This document shows, in pieces, positions 7,142 to 14,831 of a stretch of DNA of 15,016 nt; positions within the stretch are counted from its first letter, which is position 1; the number at the start of each line of letters is the position of its first letter. The position numbers were made by a program, and so were the translations under genes. The stretch covers positions 1-15,016 of the forward strand of contig CAKOGP040001877.1 of assembly GCA_933822405.4 (NCBI GenBank). Direction: 5' to 3'. This DNA comes from Cylindrotheca closterium (Eukaryota; Bacillariophyta; Bacillariophyceae; Bacillariales; Bacillariaceae). The notes under the pieces are model-generated. The model saw only the letters and a program-made list of their open reading frames with translations. It was not told the origin of the DNA and ran no database searches.

Positions 7142-9834
7142 CTAAGTCTTCGTGTAAGCTATATTCTTGGTCGCTTTGCCTAACTCAACTTGATTTACAC
7201 GTTGGGCAAATCGTAAGGAACACAAACTTTCTCCACTGCTTTCTGTCGTAGGACTCAAATTGACAAACATGAGTGCTTTGCCATCACCACTGAGGCAATC
7301 CTGGAGCAAATAAGTCAATTTCGAATTCCTATAAGGAATGTGGGATGCTCCTATGGCCAGTGAATTGAAGACTACTCCGAGGCAGCTAAGACTCTTGTTG
7401 ATTGATTGCGTCTCTTTGAGCCGTGCAGAATCAAAGTTGGCTTCGCTACGATCTAGTCTTTCGCTTCCAGCTAGATCGCATAAATTCAAAGCACCGCAAA
7501 CACTCGCCCCTGTATCTTCGTTGAAGCCTTTTAGCTGCATCATGAAAATCGAGTGACTTCGAGAACTCTGCGAGTTCATCTTTGTACTTGCCACCGAACG
7601 TGACTGTGCTGCAACCATCATCAATGCTTCAAGCTGACGTTTTGCTTCAGAACTACTTGTGGTATCAATAGGTACAGTTGTAAGACCCTGGACAAACATC
7701 TTGCTCTCGTTATCTCTTTTGATTGAAAGCTTTTGTCCATGTATGGAATTTTGTCCAGAGTGTATGGAGACAAGCAAATCCTTTAGGCCTTCGTTATAGA
7801 TCTCAAGAAAAGACGCAGAAAGTGTGAATGCCCACTTTTGTGTAGAGAGATTATTTGCTTGGGCAAGTACCTGCTCTACAGCCCTGGGAATGATTCCTCT
7901 CATCGGACCATTACCGCACCCCTGCATAGTATGCGTCTTTTTTATGGTAATACAATGTTGATCAATCATGGAAGATCGCAATGAAGTGCAATGGACGCGA
8001 ATATTTCACTTACCTTTCCAGACCCAGTTTGTCCATACGAAAAAAGGCAAACGTTGTACCCATCTAGTGCACTCTGTACAAAATCGGAAACTTCCTGAAA
8101 CACAGTTTCCTGGCCTGCCGAAGGTAAGAACACTTTGTCAAAATGAAAATTCAGTGGTTTTCCACTTCGACGATCGATTATTGACATCGATTCACCATCT
8201 GGTGTAATGTTGATGGGAGAGTTTTTGTCTTGTTCATCGCCTGGCAGAAACGGTCGTGTTCGCACAAAAACTCTGATGTTACCACGGAGTTCCTGGATGC
8301 AATTGTGCATGTGTCGACGAAGTTTTTCACCTTTCAGGAGCTCCGCTTCAAGTTCAATGATTCGCTGATCTCTCTCTTCGATCCGCGCGCGAAGTACCGC
8401 CTCATCTTCATCTTCCACATTCTGTATCGATTTGTTCAAATCAAGTTGTACCTTATTTGCCCGAGTTTTCATTACACTCAGATCAAATCGAAGTTGCTCA
8501 ATCTCTTTTCTGAGTCTTTCATCTTTTTCTGATATAGTGGCTTCTGCTCTCGCTTTTGTTGCATCTAATTCAGCGTAAACTGCATTGAGAGCAGCTGACG
8601 TTGCCATATGTTCTTCTGTTAGAACCTGCAGCTTAATCTCTGCGTCTCTGTTGTCTGACGTTTGTGCTGCAATTTCATCATACTCAGCTTGCATCTTGTT
8701 GTTGTTGCGCTCCAAACAGTCTAACTCAATTTTTGTCGCATGTAACTCCTTTTCAAGCGAAGTTTTTGCCAATCGCGTAGACTTGAGTTCTTCTTCTGAT
8801 GCTCGTAATTTTTCTCTAACATCCCAAACATCCTGGTCGTTTTGAATTTTTCTGGGCCACAACCCAATATCCTTAGAGTTTTGACGAGAGCTCGAGACTT
8901 TTCGTATTTCTTGGCGAAGTTGAATGCGTTCATCATGGGCCTGGTCATACTGGACCTGAAGATCACCGCAGCGAAAGTCTTGAGCACTGAACTTCTTGCA
9001 TAAGACAAGCCCTTTCTTTCATCCACGCGTCTTCTTTCTGACGAATTCTTGCCTCTAATGGTGCCTTTGACATAGACAAATCCATTTTCTCTTTTTCGAG
9101 TTGTTCCAAACGTCGCTTCATCCTTTCCATTTGTGACTGGAAACCAGCGTCATCAATGGTATCTACCAGTGCCGAATTTGATGAACTTGGATGAGTTCCT
9201 TTTCTGTGGACTGAAAAAGCCAGGATTAATTAGAGTTTCAAAACGAAGTCAAAGCAAGCCGTATCTCAAAACACTCACCTTCAGGTGTACTACTCAAGAC
9301 ACTCTTTTCCATAAGGCTGCTTCGACGAGCACTTCCTAACTTTCCTTGACCAGGCGTGGCAAGGTGTTTTCTGATTGGGGTTTCTTCGTCTCTATCATCG
9401 TAAGATTTATTCTGGATTGTACTGCTGTGAGTGTCTTGGAGATCGTTTCTGTTGTGATAACCTGCTCGACACGAAGATGGAATGCGCTTGACACGTTTTC
9501 GCGAAGTGGAGTCTATGCCTGTAACATGACGACCTTTTCTGCGCCTCCAGTCTTCGAGCATAGCTCTACGATCTCGAGCAGGAGAAGGTTCCAGAATCGT
9601 GTCTCCTCCGTTCCACCCATTTGGCGCAGAATAAGTTCGGTGAAGCGATTGCGGTATTGTTCTATCAATCAACAACTGGGAAGATAGTTCAGCTGGATTC
9701 TCGTTGTTTTCGTCAGCTCCGCTCTTAACTCTCTTGTATGGCGTTTCTCTCCTAGTCTGTAAAGTGTTGTATCGTGATGACCCACCACGAAAAACCCCAT
9801 GTGTAGGTGTTGCCTTTTCGTGAAACGACGCCAT
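7142..9834 (-). CDS. Kinesin-14 family protein (C-terminal motor)
   Basis: Microtubule motor of the minus-end-directed class, judged from its architecture. In my model the exons are 9279-9834, 8993-9210, 8014-8955 and 7142-7936, together 836 aa. Residues 1-185 are basic and low-complexity with Arg/Ser/Thr-rich stretches, a likely microtubule-binding tail. About 205-480 is a long heptad-type coiled coil. The kinesin-14 neck-motor junction reads ELRGNIRVFVRTRP, with the motor from about residue 484. Motor motifs are GQTGSGK|THTMQG (P-loop, split by an intron), NSQSSRSH (switch I), LCDLAGSE (switch II) and YRNSKLTYLLQDCL. The start is the in-frame ATG at 9834; the frame upstream of it has no ATG. 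Exon lengths keep frame at every junction. The weak point is 8956-8992 (37 nt), needed to join the coiled-coil frames. It faces eEF2 tail to tail with a 177-bp gap. The likely role is spindle or microtubule organisation, but the subfamily is not resolved. Confidence 0.92.
7937..8013 (-). other. Kinesin intron splitting the P-loop
   Basis: 77 bp, donor GGAAAG|GTAAGT and acceptor AAAAAAG|ACGCAT, phase 0. It removes nonsense sequence and joins GQTGSGK to THTMQG, restoring the canonical ATP-binding loop. Confidence 0.92.
8956..8992 (-). other. 37-nt ultrashort intron or frame-changing indel in kinesin
   Basis: The coiled-coil frame before 8993 (KEDAWMKERACLMQE) and the one after 8955 (VQYDQAHDERIQLRQEI) differ by +1. 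Each hits a stop if continued: TGA in one going forward, TGA in the other going back. Removing the 37 nt from GTTCAGTG to GATCTTCAG gives an uninterrupted heptad helix with GT-AG ends. No other GT within about 90 nt upstream restores frame with this acceptor. A one-base error or mutation is the alternative. Confidence 0.5.
9211..9278 (-). other. Kinesin first intron
   Basis: 68 bp, donor GAAG|GTGAGTG, acceptor CTTTTTCAG, phase 1. It joins SSTPE to HRKGTHPSSS through a valine codon split by the intron. Confidence 0.85.
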
Positions 9835-10068
9835 TGGTTTGTTTTTTGTGTGGTTTAAAACGTTGTCGTTGACATTAGCCGTTATACTCTTTCTACGACA
9901 ATTCCACGTGGGCTCTCGGTAGTTCAATTTTTTAAATCACATAGGTACTATTATAGTTCAAAAGCTCCAACTACAGCCATCGTCTTGCATTCGACCCTTC
10001 CCAGGAAGTCTCACAACGAGGATTCTCAGACAAATGGCGGACGTTTTGCAGGACTCCTTAAGTAAATG
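9835..10068. other. Intergenic: kinesin 5' flank up to the recombinase element
   Basis: This stretch is the presumed promoter and 5' UTR of the minus-strand kinesin. Homopolymer-rich bases near 9838-9850 and 9928-9935 are visible. The minus-strand open frame 9958-10179 is not protein-like enough to call. No transcription signal can be supported. Confidence 0.3.
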
Positions 10069-10086
10069 GGCGGACAATCGTCCAAC
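10069..10086 (-). repeat. Dyad site copy 1 (left, outer)
   Basis: Reverse complement reads GTTGGACGATTGTCCGCC and closely parallels GTTGGACAATGTCCGGC at 13618-13634. The core GGACAATCGTCC is itself a near-perfect dyad. Confidence 0.55.
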
Positions 10087-10189
10087 TTTTCGGATCACTT
10101 CAGGATTTTTGGGGCCCAAATCACCACCAAAATGTACTAGGGATACATGCAATAGTAGGTAGGCACTTGTAAAATGCAAAATTAGACAA

Positions 10190-10213
10190 CTTTTGCCGGA
10201 CTTGTGTCCACCT
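10190..10213 (-). repeat. Dyad site copy 2 (left, inner)
   Basis: CTTTTGCCGGAC followed by TTGTGTCCACCT. It is the reverse complement of 14010-14034 except for one base missing in the middle, giving 24 matching positions. It ends about 220 bp before the first in-frame ATG of the recombinase. Confidence 0.75.
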
Positions 10214-11670
10214 TCATTGGAATAAGGAAAATCAGAATAGAACTATTGGGTTTTTTTATAGTCCAATTGCTTGGGTCCTCAGGCATCGTCCACCTATTTT
10301 CACCACATTGCACCCAAAATCTTGTCAAGCTACAACAACATGCGAATCCACGCCCAAACCTTCTTTCTGAAGAAGAAATCAAAGCCGCCATAGTCTCTCA
10401 AAGCACTGGGAAGGGCTATGGATACCAAATCATCATGATGCTTGAGGAAGGTTGCAAGGATGAACCTGCATTTCTTAATGGGTGGTTCACAGATGCGACC
10501 AAAGCATCGTTCAAAGCCATGAAGACGGAGGTTGAATCTACAAGTGGAAGGGTGCAGAAGGCCAAGGTCCGAGACCAATGGCTAGCAAATGCACTTACCA
10601 ACTGTGGTAATCAACCCATGCTGGTTGTGGACAACTGCTCTGTAGATGCTTGGATGGCATTCCTGCAAACGTTCAGGACAAGCAAGGGAAAACTCCTTGG
10701 GAAGACATCCCTTGGTGTTAAGTGCTCCGCGCTGTACCATCTATTTAGGTGTCATGACGCAATGGGAATGCCTGGTCAGTTCAAGCAAGAGTTATCTGTG
10801 AAGAAAAAAGGCCTTTACAGGCTCATTGCAAATGCGGCCCAAAATGAAGGTGGACATGATAGCGACGGAAAGCTGCCTATGTCGTACGAGCTATATGTGA
10901 AATGCTGCCAGTGGCTATTGGAGAAGGGAGATGATAGGAGTATCTTTTGCCACTGTTTTTTGGTTCTTACATGGAACTTAATGTGCAGGGCCAACAACAC
11001 AGTGACAATTTTGTTCGAACATATGCAATGGCAGGCTGACCACTTGGAGCTGTTATTCTGTCAGCAAAAAAATGATACCACCGGAGAAAAGCAGCGTTTC
11101 CCAAGACGGCTATATGCAAATCCGCAGCAGCCAGAAGTGTGCCCAATATTTGCCCTTGCACTGTACTTAGGCCTTAGGGACGGGCGCTCGGAGATGAATG
11201 GGAAACTGTTTCAAGGGAATTCTCAGTACAAACATTTCATGGATGGGCTATCTAATGTCCTAAAAGAACACGAATCCGAACTGCTGTACATGGGATACGT
11301 GAGCTACACAGAGATTGGCTCTCACAGCATTAGAAAGGGAGCCACAAAGTGGCTTAGTGGGCAGCCTGGTGGTCCATCCTCGATCTCAATCTGTATCCGA
11401 GGAGGATGGTCGTTGGGTGGTGTCAAGGACGTCTACATGACATACGAGGCAGAAGGAGACGCGTTTGTTGGTCGAATGCTTTCTCTTCTGCCACTACTGA
11501 AAAGCGAATTTGCTGTCAGTGCACCTGAGTTCACGGACTTATCTACTGAAGAACTGGACCGGCACATAACAAGAGTGTTCCCAGGCTTGGCAGAACACAA
11601 CCAAATGAAGCCAATTTTGCATCGTTGCCTGGCAGCCATGGCCCATAACAAAGACCACGTTCTGCAATGA
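10204..11670 (+). CDS. Crypton-type tyrosine recombinase (N-terminal part of the element's protein)
   Basis: Site-specific DNA strand-exchange enzyme of the integrase/recombinase superfamily. Numbering from 10204, the catalytic set is visible: Arg262 in WNLMCRANN, a beta-hairpin Lys289 in CQQKNDTTGE, His374-Arg377 in GSHSIRKGA, Trp402 in GGWSLGG (replacing the second His) and the nucleophile Tyr411 or Tyr414 in VKDVYMTYE. Order and spacing fit Crypton-like enzymes. The frame is open from 10186, but the first in-frame ATG is at 10435. The polypyrimidine-TAG at about 10249-10260 (TTTTTTTATAG) could be a 3' splice site, so a short upstream exon may supply the start. The frame ends at TGA 11668-11670 and resumes in the same frame without a break in protein-like character, so the stop is probably a nonsense mutation in a longer protein. 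Confidence 0.8.
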   Translation: MSTFIGIRKIRIELLGFFIVQLLGSSGIVHLFSPHCTQNLVKLQQHANPRPNLLSEEEIKAAIVSQSTGKGYGYQIIMMLEEGCKDEPAFLNGWFTDATKASFKAMKTEVESTSGRVQKAKVRDQWLANALTNCGNQPMLVVDNCSVDAWMAFLQTFRTSKGKLLGKTSLGVKCSALYHLFRCHDAMGMPGQFKQELSVKKKGLYRLIANAAQNEGGHDSDGKLPMSYELYVKCCQWLLEKGDDRSIFCHCFLVLTWNLMCRANNTVTILFEHMQWQADHLELLFCQQKNDTTGEKQRFPRRLYANPQQPEVCPIFALALYLGLRDGRSEMNGKLFQGNSQYKHFMDGLSNVLKEHESELLYMGYVSYTEIGSHSIRKGATKWLSGQPGGPSSISICIRGGWSLGGVKDVYMTYEAEGDAFVGRMLSLLPLLKSEFAVSAPEFTDLSTEELDRHITRVFPGLAEHNQMKPILHRCLAAMAHNKDHVLQ

Positions 11671-12054
11671 CCAATGGGCAATATCATTCGACAGAGCAAT
11701 TTTTTCCGCGACCAAACAGTGGTGGAACGTCTCAAGCAGAAGGCCAGAGTCATATATCCTTGGGAGGACAATGCAGCAGACGTTCGGTCTCTATCTGGCA
11801 TCCCACCACATGTTTGTCAGACGGTTTACATTGAGCGCCTTGTTAAATTTGCAGAAGATTTCAAATCAGGATGGCAGCAAAAGTTAAAGGACACAATGAA
11901 TGACCTTTTCAACGACAGGAACGTTGCAAATGCAAGCATAAGTGAAGAACGGATACGAAGAATTGTTACAGATTCCCAAGAGGCTTCCTATGCGGATTTC
12001 CTACAACAGCTTTACAAGAGAGGAAACATTAACCTCCTAGCAACAAACAATTAG
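11671..12054 (+). pseudogene. Middle segment of the recombinase reading frame, between two in-frame stops
   Basis: Directly continues the recombinase frame after TGA 11668-11670 and ends at TAG 12052-12054. It encodes about 127 residues of helical, charged sequence (for example QTVVERLKQKARVIYPW and IERLVKFAEDFKSGWQQKLK). An ATG occurs two codons after the TGA, so separate translation is possible in principle. However, all three parts of the 10.2-13.3 kb gene share one frame and the spacing is only one codon. No family of its own is recognised. In related elements this would be the linker between the catalytic domain and the C-terminal DNA-binding part. Confidence 0.5.
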
Positions 12055-12066
12055 CGAGGCTTAAGA

Positions 12067-13287
12067 TTGGGTCAAACAAACAATGATGTCTCAACCGCTC
12101 ATCATATTCATACGCACAAAGACGGTTCAACTTGGTACCTACCAGAAGAGTACGAATGGCCACAAGGAACAGCTCAGAGTCTTTGGAATGCTTGGAGCAC
12201 AGAAGATACAGTGAACAAGATTCCACCACTGAAATTTCTCAAAGGTGCTGACTTTGGATTTATGGCAGGGAAAGTAAAGCGGACGCCTCGACGGAAATTC
12301 AATGATATTAAGACCCTATGTAAATATATTGAAACGCAGGCAGCAAACAAGGGACTTGAGACTGCAAACTTGACAATCGAGGAAGCTGATGATATTTTCC
12401 TTAAAATTGCAACAGAAGAAAATTGTTTGAAGCTTCCTGATGGAAAGCGATCGGTCCGATGGGCCACGACACTAAAAAAAGTACGGGAATCCAGAAAGCT
12501 GGCACGACAACCACAAGAAACAAATGAAGCAAATCCAACAGAGCCATCGGTGAACCAAGATGAAGAAATTGAAGAAAATGAAGAAGCTAGAAGAAATCCT
12601 GAGACAACAAGAAATTCGGAGATGACAACAACACCCACTGTTGTTACTGCAGAGACAAGGCAGATAAGAAGAAAGGTTTATCGGAGGAGGAACCGACCTG
12701 CCGCTGCAAGCAGAGAAGAGGAAAAATCCAAAAGAACAAGCCACAGAAATGGGAATTCTAGGACAATAAGTACCCGCGACTGTAACCAGAAAACATCAAG
12801 AACTCGTTCAAATGATAGACACAACAATCCAGCAAGAAAACGGCGACGAACAAGAAATGCAACAATATACAATACACCAAATGACGATGACAGTGAAGCT
12901 TTTGCAGCAGCATTTGCAAGTATTGAAGGTCCAACGTCAGTGGACGCTGTCAACCGTCAAAGAGATCGCGAAGAAGGCAAGGATGGCGAGGAAGGGCTCA
13001 ATGCAGTGATGCGAAGAGAGGCGGCTCAAGTGAGGGCGGCTAGAGGCGAGCCTCAAGAAGAGCAACCAGTTGCCCTTACAGATGGCACAGCACTTCATCT
13101 CAATCTTTCTGCAAATGGCTTCCCAATTGGCCCCTGTGGTATTCGTGGGGGTTGCGACCATCCACATCAAGAATTGCGACCAATTCATAGGTGTGTTCAT
13201 TGTCAAACAATTGTTCACCTGCTTTGTGCTGGCGAGCCAACGGATCAAGAACAAGTTACTTGTGGTTGTAGAGATGATTATAAATAA
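12067..13287 (+). CDS. C-terminal DNA-binding-like and zinc-finger part of the Crypton-like protein
   Basis: Same frame as the recombinase, following TAG 12052-12054. There is no in-frame ATG until 12262, so it was probably never an independent gene. In order it has a segment HKDGSTWYLPEEYEW..LWNAW..IPPLKFL at about residues 18-58. This recalls the W-rich GCR1_C-type DNA-binding region found in Crypton proteins (resemblance by eye only). It is followed by a helical region to about 140, then a Glu/Arg/Asn-rich, strongly basic low-complexity linker (about 150-290). A C-terminal Cys/His cluster (C357, C363, H365, H374, C376, C379, H384, C387, C399, C401) resembles a PHD- or RING-like zinc finger. 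It ends at TAA 13285-13287. The likely role is target or end recognition for the recombinase. Confidence 0.6.
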   Translation: MGQTNNDVSTAHHIHTHKDGSTWYLPEEYEWPQGTAQSLWNAWSTEDTVNKIPPLKFLKGADFGFMAGKVKRTPRRKFNDIKTLCKYIETQAANKGLETANLTIEEADDIFLKIATEENCLKLPDGKRSVRWATTLKKVRESRKLARQPQETNEANPTEPSVNQDEEIEENEEARRNPETTRNSEMTTTPTVVTAETRQIRRKVYRRRNRPAAASREEEKSKRTSHRNGNSRTISTRDCNQKTSRTRSNDRHNNPARKRRRTRNATIYNTPNDDDSEAFAAAFASIEGPTSVDAVNRQRDREEGKDGEEGLNAVMRREAAQVRAARGEPQEEQPVALTDGTALHLNLSANGFPIGPCGIRGGCDHPHQELRPIHRCVHCQTIVHLLCAGEPTDQEQVTCGCRDDYK

Positions 13288-13615
13288 CTGTTTCAGCTTC
13301 ATGTTGTATACGACTTACCATAATATTCATATTATTGCTGAATCGAACATCACTGTTTTGATTTGATGTCTGTGATTTTTATTTTTATTGTCTATTTCAA
13401 TATATTTGTGTATTATTCGCAATTCCAGTGAAAGTTTTCTTCACCACGATGAAACTAATTTTTAAAATTCGGTCCTGCTTTTACACGGCAAAACAATCTT
13501 TTTTTGTCCCTGGTGACGAACAATGCGCGCATGTCATGCCATGTTCCCATTTGACATCGTAAATTTTTATGAGAAAAATACGATTCGAGAACGATTTGAC
13601 TAATGTGATTTCTAA
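13288..13615 (+). other. AT-rich 3' flank of the recombinase gene
   Basis: No gene is visible. The stretch is rich in A/T, with TTTTTATTTTTATTG and TCAATATATTTGTGTATTATT runs at about 13376-13416. It is the likely 3' UTR of the element's gene. No polyadenylation signal is convincing. Confidence 0.35.
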
Positions 13616-13617
13616 TG

Positions 13618-13634
13618 GTTGGACAATGTCCGGC
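13618..13634 (+). repeat. Dyad site copy 3 (right, inner)
   Basis: GTTGGACAATGTCCGGC. The core GGACAATGTCC is a perfect 4+3+4 dyad. It is direct relative to 14010-14034 and inverted relative to 10069-10086. Confidence 0.55.
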
Positions 13635-13636
13635 AA

Positions 13637-14009
13637 TTTGCCAATTCAACATTACACCAGCAAAAGCCAGTGGATATTGAAGGAAAATTTCAGAGGGGGC
13701 GATCTATTACTCTGGGCCAATGACTCAGCCACAAAAGGGGATGTTCTGAGCTCAGTGTCCTTCACTACAGCATGCAAATAGATACTAATTACAAGAACAT
13801 CCTCTTTATTTCTTATGACTGCTTGTCAATAGGAGGGATGAGTGGGTTCTCCTATAATAGTATGCATGCAGTCTCATTTTATCAGGATTTTAAAGTTCTT
13901 TTAGTTCGCCTTCAAAGCGTGCGATCTAGCTGTCGACTTATGCATACAAATGGACTTACTTGGTGAAATCTTCACATATTTCTTTTGAGGGAGACGCCTC
14001 CCCCTTTCG
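13637..14009. other. Non-coding stretch between the two right-hand dyads
   Basis: No gene is recognised. The plus-strand open frames here are short and not protein-like. It is treated as part of the element's non-coding end. Confidence 0.3.
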
Positions 14010-14034
14010 AGGTGGACACAATGTCCGGCAAAAG
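14010..14034 (+). repeat. Dyad site copy 4 (right, outer)
   Basis: AGGTGGACACAATGTCCGGC followed by AAAAG. It is the inverted match of 10190-10213 with a single extra base. Confidence 0.75.
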
Positions 14035-14177
14035 TGCGCTTTAAGGGATTTTTGTCATTGTTCGAAGGGCGGACAGGCCTTCTACGGCAAAAACGTATTC
14101 TCCGATCCGTGTTTCCGCGCAGAAAAGACGAATGTTATAACATGACCCGTTTGTCGGGACGGACACCCGAAAAAAAA

Positions 14178-14250
14178 AGGGAACTTTTAGGGAACTTCCT
14201 GGGGATTTTTAGGGAACTTCCCGTGTACTTTTAGGGAATTTCCTGGGTAC
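14178..14250 (+). repeat. AGGGAACTT minisatellite, left block
   Basis: Five or so imperfect units of AGGGAACTTTT or AGGGAACTTCC, some degraded. It stands in the same orientation as the block at 14744-14831, with a small inverted-repeat element between them. Confidence 0.75.
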
Positions 14251-14254
14251 ACGT

Positions 14255-14283
14255 GTACCGTACATTTGGAAATTGGCGGGAGG
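14255..14283 (+). repeat. Left 29-bp inverted repeat of the small element
   Basis: Begins GTACCGTACATTTGGAAATT and ends GGCGGGAGG. It is an exact reverse complement of 14712-14740. Confidence 0.9.
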
Positions 14284-14711
14284 AGAATGTGCTGCAGCTA
14301 TCTCCTCATGACAAAACCGAGTTATGCAATTATCGTTTTTCAGCGCCACCGTGCATATACTGCTCTGTTGCGTGGGCTACTCAGTTTTTTGACTTATGCA
14401 ATATCGCAGGAGGAGATGTTGTTTCTAAGGTCGGGGGTTACCGTTTGCATAAGTAATTTATGTTATATTTGTGACTGTATGCTAAACGACGTATTAAGTG
14501 TTCTGTCTGTCCGTTGCCACCACTTAAAGGAAATCTCCTTTGCCAGACCTTTGATGTTAAGTAATTGGAGAAACTTTAGCATCAAATCGCAGCGCTTTAC
14601 CGTGGTTTTGGTTGATTTCTGATACCTCCATTGAAATCTACGTGAAAAGCTGGTCAAGTCTATATTTTCAAGTATTTTTCATGTGGTTTCTTACGACTTT
14701 TTGATCCCGAG

Positions 14712-14740
14712 CCTCCCGCCAATTTCCAAATGTACGGTAC
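14712..14740 (-). repeat. Right 29-bp inverted repeat of the small element
   Basis: Begins CCTCCCGCCAATTTCC and ends TGTACGGTAC. It is an exact reverse complement of 14255-14283. Confidence 0.9.
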
Positions 14741-14743
14741 TTA

Positions 14744-14831
14744 TAGGGAACTTTTTTGGACTTTTCGGGAATTTTAGGGAATTTTTAGGGAACTTTTCAG
14801 GGAACTTCTAGGGAACTTCTAGGGAACTTTT
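14744..14831 (+). repeat. AGGGAACTT minisatellite, right block
   Basis: Seven or so units of AGGGAACTT with 1-4 nt T/C-rich spacers, the last three nearly identical (AGGGAACTTCT). Same orientation as the left block at 14178-14250. Confidence 0.8.

Larger units (their letters stand above)
10069..14034 (+). mobile_element. Crypton-like tyrosine-recombinase element with inverted GGAC..TGTCCGGC sites
   Basis: About 4 kb built around one recombinase reading frame (10204-13287). Four related dyads bracket it. Two on the left are in minus orientation (10069-10086, 10190-10213) and two on the right are in plus orientation (13618-13634, 14010-14034). The innermost left and outermost right copies match over 24 bases with a single 1-nt gap. 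Cryptons, which use tyrosine recombinases, are normally described without terminal inverted repeats, so the ends given here are those of the outer dyads and are provisional. The 5' end lies about 235 bp from the kinesin start. Two in-frame stops in the gene suggest a recently inactivated copy. Confidence 0.65.
14255..14740. mobile_element. Small inverted-repeat element (MITE-like, 486 bp)
   Basis: Perfect 29-bp inverted repeats, 14255-14283 and 14712-14740, bound 486 bp. Each end carries GTAC, so the boundary could be read as a TA or GTAC target duplication around ends starting CCGTACATTTGG. The interior has no credible gene, only short frames in several phases. It contains a 10-bp stem ACTTATGCAA/TTGCATAAGT at 14392-14401 and 14445-14454. 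Size, ends and lack of coding capacity match a miniature inverted-repeat element. It lies between two blocks of the same minisatellite. Confidence 0.65.

Noticed and set aside
8721..9026. 101-aa minus-strand frame beginning MDERKGLSYARS over the kinesin coiled coil
   Set aside because: It is an off-frame reading of kinesin exons; the heptad-type frames on either side give the true protein.
9958..10179. 73-aa minus-strand frame upstream of the kinesin
   Set aside because: No recognisable motif, and the sequence overlaps one of the dyad sites; insufficient to call a gene.
11668..12054. Alternative genetic code reassigning TGA and TAG
   Set aside because: eEF2 and the kinesin use TAA/TAG ends and have no internal TGA or TAG in frame, so only the element gene is affected.
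10036..14072. GGCGGAC copies near 10036, 10069 and 14065 as a long target duplication
   Set aside because: The match is only 7-9 bp and occurs more than once on the left side, so it does not define an insertion boundary.
14034..14622. Overlapping small plus-strand frames at the right end
   Set aside because: Several frames are open at once, composition is not protein-like, and they cross the inverted-repeat boundary.
14744..14831. Telomere-like TTTTAGGG runs
   Set aside because: The period is about 10-11 bp with AACTT in each unit, it is irregular, and it lies interstitially around an inserted element.
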